Shown: positions 22,701 to 35,700 of the stretch, piece by piece
Layout of the letters: the number at the start of each line of letters is the position of its first letter
Position numbering within the stretch: the first letter of the stretch is position 1
Assembly: GCA_007449985.2 (NCBI GenBank)
Contig: VIIQ02000010.1
Coordinates: 744,001-808,000, forward strand
Length of the DNA stretch: 64,000 nt
Source of the DNA: Desmodesmus armatus
Taxonomy: Eukaryota; Chlorophyta; Chlorophyceae; Sphaeropleales; Scenedesmaceae
Direction of reading: 5' to 3'
Made by a program: the position numbers and the translations under genes
Notes under the pieces: model-generated
What the model saw: the letters and a program-made list of their open reading frames with translations, nothing else
What the model was told of the DNA's origin: nothing
Database searches by the model: none

Positions 22701-25700
22701 GGCAACAAAGCAAGTTGTATGCATTGTCTTCCGTCTGGCAGGGACTTCTACATGACGCCTTATCTGCACCTCATTGCAGCACGCAGCTCTTGTACTTGCT
22801 GCAGAGACCAGCAATCACACAGAGGGATGTGTGCGTTAAGAATTGTTGGCACTGTTGGATTGTTCTGTGCAGAGCCGCCAACTGCTTGCTGAAGCGTCTG
22901 GAGCTTTGTCACACTGCCTTGGTGTCTGTCAAGCACATGCTGCCGTCTGTGCCTGAGGCAGCTGACACGCTCATGGCATATGAGCTGACTCACCAGGCGC
23001 TGCAGCAGTTCATTGTCAACACACACACGGAGTGGTTCCACACCATCGACAACAGCATCTCGAAGCAGCTCCAGAACAGTCTGCTGACACAGGACAAGGG
23101 TGACCGTGAGTACTGAGAGGGGTGTTCAGCAGGCATTTGAGGCGCTGCCCCGGCATCATCGCAGCCGTTATCAGCAATGGCGGGCATCACATGCGCCTCA
23201 CAGTATCTGTTGCAGGCATACAGCATAACACATGGGCTCCCTCAGCCAGGCGTGTATGTGGTGTTGATAGTGTGCTGCACCTGCTTTCTGTGCAGGCAAT
23301 CTGCTGTCAATGAACTATGACAGGCAGCTGCTGTCCATGTCGCAAGAGGTGCAGCACTGGGAGCGCTTGCGCATGGCTGTGCCATACATTGCCATGGAGA
23401 TCCAGGCACAGCGCGAGAAGTACAGAGTGCTGCGGGACAACATGCTCATGCTGGTGCATGACTACAACAAGGTAAGCACACATGTGCAGGGGCGCATGTT
23501 GCACGTACACAGCCCAACCTGCGCACAGGCCGCGTGCGCAGGGGCACACCAGGGCAGAATGACTGTCAAGCCTGCATATTGCACACGTATAGGTGCAGGA
23601 TGCATGCTGACAGTGTGTTGCTGATGCCCACGCAGGTGCTGACAGCCCTGGATGGCGAGGAGCGGCGGTTGTTTGCGGACCGCATTCGTGCGCTCGACAG
23701 GCGCATCATGCCCGGCGTCTCCAAGCTCAACTGGGTTGCTGACAAGCATGCCCTGGAGTTCTACTGCAAGGAGGCCCGGAAGCACTGCCACTTGGCTGAC
23801 AACTGCGTCACCGGGTTCAAGGCGGGCTTGGCGCGCATCGACGCAGTTTGCAAGAACATTGCAGAGGGGCTGCTCATCGACGTTGAGAAGAAGAAGCTGT
23901 ATGAGATCGCAGAGTTTGAGGCAGTGCAGGGCCGGCACCACCATATGGTGAGCCGGTGCCAGGGTGCCTGCAGCTGCCATCAAACACGGCCTGAACGCTG
24001 TGGAGTCAACCCCTGCTTGAACCTCCATTGTGTCGTCATCCTCACCCTGATGTTTTGCTGATGCCGACCCTGCTTTGTTCCACGTATAGGCCAAGCAGCG
24101 GCTGTGGCAAGACTTCCAGGAAGTTCAGCACACGCTGGCAGAGATGCACACCTTCTTTGAGTCGGATGGTGAGGAGGTGCAGCGGGAGTGGGTGCGCTTC
24201 ACGGCCAGGATTGACAAGAAGGTGCAGGCTGTGCTGCACCATGCAGTCAAGCGCAGCCTGCAGGAGCTGAACCGCCTCCTGAACGGCGACAGCAAGACAG
24301 AAGTGCTTCCTGTGTTCAGGTATGTGCTTTATAATGACTTTGGTACTCCATAAGCCTGGCAGATGCACCGTCCATGTGTGCATGTGCATGTGGGCATCTG
24401 TTCTAGTGGTTGCTTGACGTGCATGTGTCAACCCACAACGTCTCGCGTACATGTTTGCTGATCATGTGGTGCCTCTGATAGGTCTGGATGCCAGCCAGTT
24501 GACGGGCACAAGTCGAATGCATCGGTGGAATGTTGCTGCAGGGTGGCGTTGGTGTTGGAGCGCAACAATGCTGTGGAGCTGAAGCCGTCCATGGAGGAGC
24601 TGTTTGAGGCTGTGCGCAAAGTGTGTGAGGATGTCATGGCAATCACTGAAGACCTGCCCAGGCTGGCGATGCTGGGCACGGCCAGGCAGCTCAAGGAGCT
24701 TGAGGTAATCCTGATCAGGGGCCGTGCTTCCTCATGAGGAAGTGGTGCTGCTGTCGGTGCCCTTGCTGAGAGACGTGCTGTGGCCACATCCAGGCTTCAA
24801 GTTGAACATTGTGCTGCTTCCCTGCTTACAGGAGCGTGGCCAACCGCAGCCCCAGGCCCCAGAAAGCTACTACAACGTCATCAGGGGTGACAAGGAGCAT
24901 GTCATCAACATCGTGGTGCATCTGGTGGAGGGCTTGGCGACGGCTTCAGCTCCCATACAAGCATGCGTCGAGCACTTTGAGAAGAGGTGTGTGCAGGGCG
25001 GGGTGCTCAAATTTGCCCACATCCACAGCCTGCATCACGTACTAACCTGTCGCAGGATGCCTTGACACCCAACCAACACGCACACACTGCCCTGCTAAGA
25101 GGCCACGGCTGGCAACACGGCGTGTGTGGACACATGACTTTTGCGTACAACTACATCGCTTGCTCAATGTGTAGCATTGCGCGCAGCGCTGCACCTCCAT
25201 GCTTCAATGCCGTCATACCCTGCTTGCAGGTACAAGAAGCTGTGGGACCAGGACAAGGATGCCTACATACGCCGCTACGAGAAGGCCAACAAGCCACTGT
25301 CGTCATATGAACTGGACATAAAGGAGTATCTCAACAAGGAGGTATGCACCACGGCTGCCTGTGCTTACGTAGCTGCTTGGGGGGAGGGGACCTTTGCTGC
25401 AGCAAGTGCACCTGTCGCCATTAGCTGAGCTGAGGCCAAGCTGAGACACCTGCAGGCCAACCTGTTGTTGAGTACCTAGCGCCACACTGCTGCCATAACA
25501 CTGGGGGCGGGTGCTGCTCTTTGCCTGTAGGATGAGATCCAGCGTGAGGAGACCACGGCAACCGTCAAGTTCCTGTTTGTGGACTGCGGGCCCTTGCAGC
25601 AGATGCTGACAGCTCATTGCCAGCTTTGGCGCAACAAGCTCACAACCCTCCTCAACAACCTGGCCGCTACAGAGCTGCGGTCACTGCATGACCACTTCAG

Positions 25701-26726
25701 GTGTGTCTGATGAGCAGCACCGACAGCAGCTGAGTAATCAGGAAGTACTTCCTGGGCTTGAGCTGATGTGGGTGGCAGGCACCATGTGTCAGCCCGCAGG
25801 GGTTAGTAACCCTTGCTGTTGTGGCAACCGAGCGTCGTGGCATGTTGTCGTTAACATTGGTGTTTGATCTCTGTGCGGCCCTGCTGCAGGTCTGCGCTTG
25901 AGATGTTGGCCAAATCTCCGCAGGACCTGGAGCAGCTGGCTGAAGCAGTGGCATTCCAGAAGAAGCTGGTGGATGACAAGGCCAGGATTGTAGGGCGCTT
26001 TGAACCCCTCAGGTGCGTCCACACAGGCTGTTAGGCGGCTGCAATTCTGTCATGCTGAATCTCGCCAAGGGGTTGGCTGCTGGTGTCTGATATGCATCTG
26101 CTTTGGCGCACATACGACATGCTTAGAGCAATGATCTGTGCTTTGGCTGCTGTTCACTCACTGGTGAGAGCTGTGCTGTGGGTGCAGGGACAAATACCGT
26201 GTGCTGGAGAGGTTTGAGGTGCCAGTGCCTGATGCCCAGCTGGACCTGTTGGACAGGCTGGATGCTGAGTGGGCCAAGTTCCAGGTGCGCAACAGCACTC
26301 AAGCCAGTCTTGCAGCATGCATCTGTCAGCCAGGGGGCCAACAGGGCAGCTTCACAGTCACTTGGGCCCGGGGTAGCTTGTTCGTTGGGGCAGAGCAAGC
26401 ATCTTTGTGCAGTAATGTTATCATGATGCACCGCTTGCAAGCAGCGCCGCTTTCATACACTAAGTGGCATGCGCATATACCGTGCCACCGCCAAACTTGC
26501 TGCACTGTAGGTTGGCATAGCTGAGGGTGCGGTCCGCCTGGAGCGCACCAAGGATGTGTTCAGGGAGAAGGTCAAGGGTATGCTGGAGGCCTTCCTTCGT
26601 GAGCTTGCAACCATGCAGGAGGACTTCTCACGCCTGCAGCCCACCACCAAGGACGGCGTCAGCAGCACAACTGCCCTGGCCTTCATAGCCAAGTGGAACG
26701 GGATGGTGCAGGCTGCCCACCAAAAG
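19740..26726 (+). other. Dynein tail region (exons 1-18)
   Basis: The N-terminal stem binds the partner heavy chain and intermediate chains in I1 dynein. Exons in order end with ...LKGLQL-type start, [13 protein letters not shown] (20428), [19 protein letters not shown] (20850), [22 protein letters not shown] (21363), YAGAAR then [10 protein letters not shown] (22665/22873), and [14 protein letters not shown] (26541). These are the usual DHC_N1 landmarks. A Ser-rich insert (20510-20600) lies in exon 4. Introns are 80-350 bp. Confidence 0.85.
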
Positions 26727-29700
26727 GTGTGTACCTGCACATCATCTGTGGAGACTGTCTCAGATTGGCAATAGTATGGCAATCAGGAGTGTTTCCCATT
26801 GGCTTCCAGCGACGACTAGTGCACGCACACTCATGAGTGATCCCTACCTGTTTGAAATGACCGCTAGCCTTGCACAGCTGGCAAGGCTGTTACCTCCTGC
26901 TCTGGACAGTTGCAAGCAAAGCCATCAGTGCTGACCAAGCTTGCTTTTCATGCCCACGCCATCAGGCTGGTGAGACCCAGTCTGGTATGGACATCTTCAG
27001 CATCCCCCAGCCGCCGTACAAGGAGCTGGCATTCCTTGAGCATGAGCTGGACCTGCTGTCCAAGATGTGGGGTGTGGTGGCGGAGTGGGAGACAACCTAT
27101 GGCGGCTGGAAGAATGGGCACTTCAAGGAGCTCAAGGTGAGCACGCCTGCCCCCCTCCCATGGTGTGTCTGACCCTGCAACTCCACCACTGCAGGAAAGC
27201 TGGGGAGCTCAACAAAAGTGCAGGAACTCGGTGCAAACTGAATACTTGAAAGGGAATGGTGATATCACGCATGCTAGCCGGAGGATGTGTGTGCTGAGGG
27301 TGCTATGTGATCAGCCTCCTTCTTGGCAGTCTTTGCACCACAAGTATATATCTGCTCCTGCATGCACATATGATTGATGCACCACAGGTTGATGAGATGG
27401 AGGAGGCAGCGGCACGCTTCAACAAGCAGGTGACAAAGCTTGGCCGCGATGTCAAGGCATGGCCTGTGTGGGGCTGGCTGAAGGAGACCATTGATGCCTT
27501 CAAGAAGACGATGCCCCTCATCACAGACCTGCGGAACCCCGCCATGCGGCCAAGGCACTGGCAGCAACTCATGGAGCACATCAACACCAGGTCAGCTCAC
27601 ATGGCAACATGGCAACTGCGCGCCATGCCCGTTGCCACCAGGCGCAAGACCAAACTGGTGCACGCGTGCCTGTTGCAGCATCTGATGGGCATGCTGCTCT
27701 ACTCGCATGGAGTGTGTGTTGTTGCAGCCGCCCAGCAGCTGAAAGCCACCTGTGTACCCAGTACCGGTCAGTTTCCTGTGCACATTTGCATACTCACTCG
27801 GCCAGGTATGCCCTGCCTGCTGTACATGTATCCTGCAGGTTTGACCCCAACAGCACGAAGTTCACCCTGGAGTCTGTTGTCTCCCTGCGCCTGGACCAGC
27901 ACTGCGACTTCATCGCTGAGCTCAGTGTCACCGCCAGCAAGGAGCAGGCCATCGAAAACAGCCTGGCCAACATTGCCAACGTCTGGGGCGAGCTGCAGCT
28001 CGACATGGCCGAGTACAAGTCCACGTACAAGCTGCGCAGCACCGAGGACATCTTCACCGCCCTGGAGGACAATGGTGTGACGCTGAGCACCATGAAGGCC
28101 AGCAAGTACTACCTGGTGTTTGAGGAGCAGGTGGCGCACTGGGAGCGGACCTTGGCGGTAGCCTCAGAGACTGTGGAAATGATCCTGCAGGTGCGGCTGT
28201 ACTGCATTCTGGCTGTCAGCTAGCGCAGCTTGCAATTGTCGGCGTGGCAACAACCCTCTTGTGCCAGCTAAAAGCATTACCTGGTTTGCGCAAGGTGCAG
28301 CTGCTGTAGTGTGTAGTGCAGCGACGCATGTGCGTTTGCATAGGCAGCTCCAGCTGGCTAGCTCTGGCTGTGAGGGATGCATTCTTTGCGTCGCTGTTTG
28401 CTGTGTGTAGGTGCAACGCAACTGGATGTACCTGGAGAATATTTTCGTCGGCAGCGAAGACATCCGCAAGCAGCTGCCTCAGGAGAGCCTGATGTTTGAC
28501 GGGGTGAACCAGGTGTTCATGCAGAGCATGGCCCAGTTGCATGCTGTGGGCAACGTCATCCAGGCAACCAATGCAGCTGGTGTGCTGGCCACCTTCCAGG
28601 TGGGTTGCCAGCGGACACACAACCCGCCACATCACATGTCTGCTCCGCAGCCATGTCGTTGTGTCCTTCTTACGAGGCCGGTTCAGAAAAGGCTATGCGA
28701 CAGGGCCTTGCATAAAACAGTGTATGGTTGATTGCTAACCCTTCAAGCAACACCAAACAAAGCCCATGTAGGCAAAATGTTGGCCATGAGTTGAGATGAG
28801 GGACTTCCTGCTGCGCGCCCCACTTGCAAAAGCACGCAGGTGATATGTTGTGTGTGGTCGGTGGCTGCGCTGGTTTCTTTTGCTGCCACAGGACATGGAC
28901 ACAAAGCTTGAGAAGGTGCAGAAGTCGCTGGACAACTACCTGGAGTCCAAGCGGCAGCAGTTCCCTCGCTTCTACTTCCTGTCCAGTGATGACCTGCTGG
29001 AGATCCTGGGGCAGGCGCGCGACCCACAAAATGTGCAGCCACACCTCAAGAAGTGCTTTGAGGGTGAGCATGGTGGTGCTGCTAGCAGTGCTGCTCAGCA
29101 GTGACCCTGCTTGCACGGTGACCAGAGGACAGGAGGGGGGGCAGTCACCTGATGTATCTGGTACTGGCCCCCAAGCTGGGCTTTATGCACCAGCCAGCAC
29201 GGTTCCACAGTAGCAATTGTGTTTGCCTGCGGTTGATGTTTGGTTTGGAGAAAGTGCACTTTGGCATACCATGTTTCATCTGCAATCAACCTGGGGCCCT
29301 GAAGGGGCCGCAGTTGAGTATCAAACAGCTGTAAGTAGGGTGTCAGGTGTTGTTCATGGGCACTCGGCACATCGGAGCAAGTGCGGCTGTGAACCTTCGC
29401 GCATGGTTGTTTGATGCAGGCATCAAGAGGCTGGAAATGCTACCAGCCGGGTCGGATGGCCGCAAGCAGTGCGAGTCTGTTGGGATCTACAGTCCCGATG
29501 GGGAGTACCTGCCCCTACAGGCTGCTGTGGTGACGGAGGGGCAGCCTGAGGAGTGGCTCAACAGCGTGGAGGCAGCTATGTTTGCTACCACCAAGGCACA
29601 CCTGTACAAGGTTCTGGAGGACAGCAAAGGTGAGCAGCACAGCAGACTGCCTGCAATTGCAAGCATGTGTCACATCCCCACCTGCTGCTGCTGGCTGTGT

Positions 29701-32700
29701 GCGTGTGTTGACCCCCTGTCACCCCATTAATTCACCTTGCATAGGGATTGCCATTTGTGTGTTACACTTTTTTCGGAGAGGGGGCAAAGCCACCAAACAA
29801 CAAGTTGAAAAGGGAGAAAGCAACCAGGGGAAGGCCCCAAACACCGGCCCAGGGAGGGTGCGGTGGGCGCGCTGTTGTGTCAACAACAGCAAAACGTGCC
29901 TTGCAAGAAGCACGGCAAGAGCTAAGCATGCCGTCGCAGTGCGCAAGCCCATGGTTCTGCAGGGCCTGAACCCTGGGTGCATCAGCTTTGCTGATTAACG
30001 CATGGTAATACATTAACATGCTATTAATTCACCTTGCATAGGGATTGCCATAATAAAAAAGATGTGTTGAAGTTGTGTTGAAGGCCTGGTGAGCTACTAA
30101 GTGCACCAAGGCACCATAACAAGCATGCATGCATGCAGGTCAGCCGGGACAGCATACACGGCATATGCAGCACTTCGGGAGTGCCCATGAGTAACTCCCC
30201 AGCCACCCAGCGAAAGGGAGAGAGTGTGACCTTAGCGTCACGCAAGCGTCATACAAACATAGGCAGACCTCTTACAGCCACAACTGTGGGCATGCAACTG
30301 TAAAATCACCAACCACCAGAAAAGGGGTCACCGCGTCAGACATGACGCTGAAGTTGGCAGCTTGGCCACTGAGAGGGCACTGCTGCGGCCGGCAGCTCTG
30401 CCATTGTTTGCATTGCATGTACTCCAAAGCAGAAGTGAGGTGTTGTCCCCAAAGCATGTCCCAACCAAGAAAACTGGCAGGCCACATGACACAAGGCAGC
30501 TAGTGGGGCTTGCAAGGAGCCGCCGTAGCATACCGCCCCCTACAGCGGGGACAGCAAAAACTGTGTCAAGGGATGGGACATCGTCACCAAGTGGCTAGCA
30601 CATGCGCGGGTGACCGTATAGGACGATGTCCAGGCTGTTGTCGCCAGCAAACCGCAACGCGTGCCAGAGGCGCGCTGCCATAGCTGCTGCCTTAGCCGAA
30701 TGGCCGCATCACTAGAGCAAACGGCGGCTAGCCGAAACACGAACGGCCGCTGCAAAGGAGCGGGCGCAGACCCAAGTCCGGAGAGAATATCAAGGCTGCT
30801 TTCGCCAGCACACCGCAACGCGAGTCAGAGGCGCGCTGCCATAGCCGCTGCCTGTGCCAAATGGCCGCATCACTCAAGCAACCGACGGCTAGCCGAGACA
30901 TGCATGGCCGCTGCACATGAGCGGGCAAACCCAAGAAGGAACACATATCAGGTTGCTGTCTGCACACCGCAACGCGAGCCATAGGCGCGCTGCCATAGTT
31001 GCTGCCTGAGCCACGGCCGCATCACTCAGCAGACGACAGCTAGTCTAAACACGTTTTTTGCCGCAGCAAAGGAGCGGGCGGCAACCCAAAAGAGCGACAT
31101 GACGGCACTGCTGCTGTTGCAAGCACACGCGCCCGGGGCGGTGGCATGGCTGCTGCCTGAGCGGCATTAGCAGCAACACTCCAGCAAAAGACAGCTAGCA
31201 GGGGCAAACGGTTGCATCACTGCTACAAGCCAAAGCCACCGTGCTCAATCCTGATAGCCATAATCCGCCAATGCTGGCTGGGCAGGTGGGCCTGCCCAGA
31301 AGGGCCTGCAATGAAGGTGGCATTTGGCAGGTACATGCTGTCTTTAGCCATCAACATCAACTCGTGAAACCACGGCTGAGCAGGCCAACAAGGAACCACC
31401 ACAGTGACAGTAGCACGGTCCTCCCGCACCTTCTGAGCTAGCTGCAGCAAGACACTGCTGTTGAAGGGCGGGCAGGCGTAGGCATTGTGCCCATGCCAAG
31501 GTTGCAGGAATGCATTCGCGCCAGAGCTGCCTGGGCAGCGGTGCATGCTGAAGAACAGCGGCAGCTGTGTGTTACTGTCAGCAGCAAACAGGTCTAGGGT
31601 GTGAGGGCCCCACAGGGTGTTGAGGGCGCAAAAGATGCGCGGGTGCAACTGGAAATCCCCATGGTCCACAAAGCGGGACGGGGCGTCAGCCAGATTGGAC
31701 TCAGAGGAGACCCGGACAACCTGAAGGTGCACATGCAGGCTGTCCAGCACCGCCCACAGCAGACGATACTCAGCCATAAGTGCTGCTGAACGCGAGGCAA
31801 ACCTACCCAAAACACTCTGCGTAACAGTATTGTCTTCAAACAATCGCACAACCCTGTCTCGTACCAGTGGCGCGTAGGACAGCAAGGCATAGCGCACAGC
31901 GCGCATTTCCTTCTGGTTGATGTGCATACATTGTTCCTCAACAGACCAACGACCAGAAGCTACTGAATCAGGGCTTTCAGCAAGGTCGGGAATCACAGCG
32001 CCCCAGCCCAGGTCAGAAGCATCTACAAACAAGTCGATGGCAGCAGGCCTCAACCTGATAGGAGAGACTAGGTGCTGCTCAGGGATCTGACACCACCACT
32101 CAAGGTCCCTGAAAGACTGCCGGGAGAGGCGCACATCGCCGCCCCAACCCTTGACACTGCTGCAATCATCGTACAGAGCACGCAAGAACAAATTGGCAGG
32201 CATGACAGCCAACCGAACAGACTGAGCATAACCACAGAAAGACGCCAGGTCGCGCTTGGGCACCAAGCGCTTGTTCAGCTTGGCTGAAACAATGAGGCCC
32301 TTGGCCAGGCGAGCCAGCCTGGCCACTTTGGCAGGGGGGACGGCAAAGGTGCCAGCCGCCAGGTCGACAGTGAGCCCTAGGTGCTCCAACTGCTGACACG
32401 GCTGCCAAACTGACTTCTTTGGGTGCGGTGTGAAACCAAGCCAGTACATCAGGGACAGGATCCACTGAGCACCAGCAGCCGCACTCTCAGGGTCAGGGAA
32501 CAAGAAAAGAAAATCGTCCAAGTATGGCAGCACACGACACCCTGTGCGTGCCAAGCCTCCAGAGGGGGAGGGGTACATGCAGCCAGGGGGAACCGGGGTG
32601 TGGAAAGGAGCGCGCAGGTGGGCAACAAAGGGGCGCGTAACCTTGGTGAAATAATAGGGAGAATTGTTCCAGCCAAAGGGGAGGCAATTGATCCTGTAAT

Positions 32701-35700
32701 AGCAACTAGCAAACTCAAAACAAAAGTAGTCACGCGCAGAAGGGTGCAAAGGCACCTGGTAGAAAGCGTCCTGCATGTCCGCTTTCACCGCCCAAGCATT
32801 GGCAAGGTCGTAGCGCTGCAACATACGCAGCGTCTCAAAACGGCACTTGTGAGCAACATTAAACTTGTTGCTGTGCTTCAGGTTGACAACTAACCGCCAG
32901 GTCTCCCCTTTAGGCACGCAAAAGGCATTAGAACAGTGGTCAGGCCGGGCGTCCAACTGTGTTAACACCCCAAGCTTCACAAAACGAGGAGCCTCTGTGT
33001 GCAACCACCACTGCCGCTGAGAATGAGTAGACGGCAGGGGTTTCTTGTAGAAGGGGGGTGGGGGACGGCCCCCCCGCCACTCCACAGGCACACCATGCTG
33101 CAACCAAGAAACGACTGTGGGGGAGGCCCCGATGGCGCGCCAATGACTGGCGCACCGACCCAAGCGCTGGGGCAAGGGTGTATCACAAGGAAAGGGGTGG
33201 GAGGGGGGGACCACCATCGCCACAAAAGAGAGAGGAACACAGGAGACACAGCACACTACAATGTGTGCCCACCCTAGGTTGCATGCAAGAAGCCACCAGG
33301 GTGTACAGACAGGAAGCCAAAGGCTGGCACTTACGTGGGGGCCTAGACCCACTCCTGCCTGATGAGGCTCCTTTGCTTAGGGCCTGCCGGCTCCAGCGCT
33401 GCTGCTGGAGCCCTCATCGCCGCTGTACAGGGCGTTTGCTGTCACCAGGCACGTGGTCAGCAGGAGATTGCTGTCTGCGCCCTCCAGCAGCTCCTTGGGG
33501 TCTGCTGGCAGCTTCTCCCAGCCAAAGAGGGGCAGAACCACCCACTCTGCTGCTGGTGTGATCATCTGCCAAACCATGCCCAGGTACTCTGGCTGCTGCT
33601 GGATATCTCCAGCAGGTGACTGCAGGCTTACGTGCTGATTGATTAGCTGGCCTAGCTGCCAGGTCAGATGGGATGGCTCTCCTTGTGCCCGAAGCATTGC
33701 TACTGCTGATCTGGCCAGACCACGAGATGCCCTGCAGGCCTGCTTCCCGATCAGCTGTTCCGATGTTGACTCTCTGTGTTCAAAAGAGCGGAGTGCGGTG
33801 CAGCTCCGAAACTGGCTCTGGCACTGTGAGTGCCAAGAATGGGGTTGTTGAGATCGAGCCGGAGGCTAGAGTGTGTAACACTACAAAACGCTACCGAAGT
33901 AGCGAGTCGCGCTGTTGTGTCAACAACAGCAAAACGTGCCTTGCAAGAAGCACGGCAAGAGCTAAGCATGCCGTCGCAGTGCGCAAGCCCATGGTTCTGC
34001 AGGGCCTGAACCCTGGGTGCATCAGCTTTGCTGATTAACGCATGGTAATACATTAACATGCTATTAAAGAACTGTGGACCGCTGACAGCGGCAGTGGCAC
34101 TGCCAAGCCTTACGTCTTGCTGGTCATAAAGCATGCTTGCCCCTGTGGTGTGCAGCCGCCAAGAAGGAGAAGTGGCTCAAGGAGAACCCTAGCCAGATGG
34201 TCATCACTGCCGGCCAGATGGTGTGGACTGCCGAGTGTGAGAAGGCACTGTCAGATGCAGATGGCGCCAGGAAGGCCCTCAAGCTGCTGAAGAAGAAGTG
34301 GATCAGCTACCTCAACAAGCTCACCGCTGTGACATGCTCCAAGCTCAGCCCCATAGACCGCAACAAGGTCAGCACAGCGCATGATGAACGTGCTGGACCC
34401 GGGGGGGGGGGGGCAGCCTGCTTTGCATGTCAGGTTGTGCTGTGCACGCTTCATGCAGGATGCTACCACCATCACACTACAGTGTCAACAGGGAGAGTTT
34501 ACTAGCAGCACGGCTGGTGTACAGTGATGCAGCAGCAGCAAGGATGCTCATCATCAGGAACGCGTTCAGCAATTGTGTGTGGTGACTGGCCTGTGTGGTG
34601 TGTGCAGGTGGTTTCCCTCATCACCATCGAGGTCCATGCGCGTGATGTGATTGAGAAGCTGTGCAAGGCAAACTGCAGCAGCGTGAACGACTTTGAGTGG
34701 GTCAGCCAGCTGAGGTTCTACTGGGACAGGGACCAGAACGACTGCCTGGTCAAGCAGGTGCTCAGCGTGTTCACCTATGGTTATGAGTACCAGGGCAACA
34801 ATGGCCGCCTGGTGATCACACCACTGACAGACAGGTGGGTCTGGCAGTCAACTCTGCACTGTTTGCACCACCACCAACAACTGCCCACTTCTCAAGGGTT
34901 GACTGCATGGCGGCAATGCTGTCAATGTATGTGTTGCGATGTTTTAGGTGCAAGATGCCGTGCTGGTGACTATCAATACATGTATGTGCGTGTGTGCGTG
35001 TGCACTGGCCCTCTTGTCCTGCAGGTGTTACATGACGCTGGGCGCTGCCATGTACACCAGGCGTGGCGGCAACCCACTGGGCCCTGCTGGTACGGGCAAG
35101 ACCGAGACTGTCAAGGACTTTGGCAAGGCTCTGGCGCGCTATGTCATCGTGTTCAACTGCAGTGACGGTGTGGACTACAAGATGACCGGCAAGATGTTCA
35201 GCGGCCTTGCACAGACAGGGGCGTGGGCATGCCTGGACGAGGTAGGTGGGGAGAAAACCGGCATGCACACCTGTCCTACCGTACGCGTAAGTATATAGGG
35301 AGTCTCACCTTGCAACGTTGTATTCCTGCATTTGATTCACAGCAGCTGCAGCGTGTACTGGTAGCTACACACCAGCAGTACAATGATTGCAGGCTGTGGT
35401 TGTTAACCTACTGTGACTTTGCTGTCCTGGCCATGCAGTTCAACCGCATCGAGGTGGAGGTGCTGAGCGTGGTGGCAACGCAAATTGCATCAGTCATGAC
35501 GGTAAGTTGACAGCCCTGGCCTCCCATGATGCGCTGTTGCTGCCCGCCAAGCTGTTGTGGTCAATGCAGCAAGCAGACAGGGATCACTGACTCGCACCGG
35601 CTTGGAAAGGTGCTGCACCACTTGGTAACGGATGTGACTTTGCTGCACACGCCACAGGCCATCAAGGAGGGCCGGAACCGATTCAACTTCCTGGGCCAGG

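Larger units (their letters stand above)
29727..34066 (-). mobile_element. DIRS/Kangaroo-like retroelement, complete copy 2, in dynein intron
   Basis: A 4.34-kb element lies antisense within the dynein intron 29630-34155. Removing it leaves 97 + 89 = 186 bp, a normal intron size here. In element order: A1 repeat (34066-33908), a UUCG hairpin (33904-33889), an upstream open frame, the RT/RNase H/methyltransferase ORF, the tandem-repeat array, and B1-A2-B2 (30051-29727). There is no target-site duplication, and the ends sit in a TTAA-like context, as expected of recombinase-type integration. No tyrosine recombinase (R...HxxR...Y) is found on either strand, so it probably depends on a recombinase supplied by another element. 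Confidence 0.9.
26966..34834 (+). other. Dynein linker region (exons 19-26), interrupted by the retroelement intron
   Basis: The linker is the mechanical lever over the AAA ring. Landmarks are [18 protein letters not shown] (27031), [18 protein letters not shown] (27530), [14 protein letters not shown] (27860), [14 protein letters not shown] (28426), [18 protein letters not shown] (28963), and after the retroelement intron [18 protein letters not shown] (34184). Exon 24 ends at 29629 with one base of a codon and exon 25 starts at 34156 with the other two, so the frame is kept across the inserted DNA. Confidence 0.88.
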
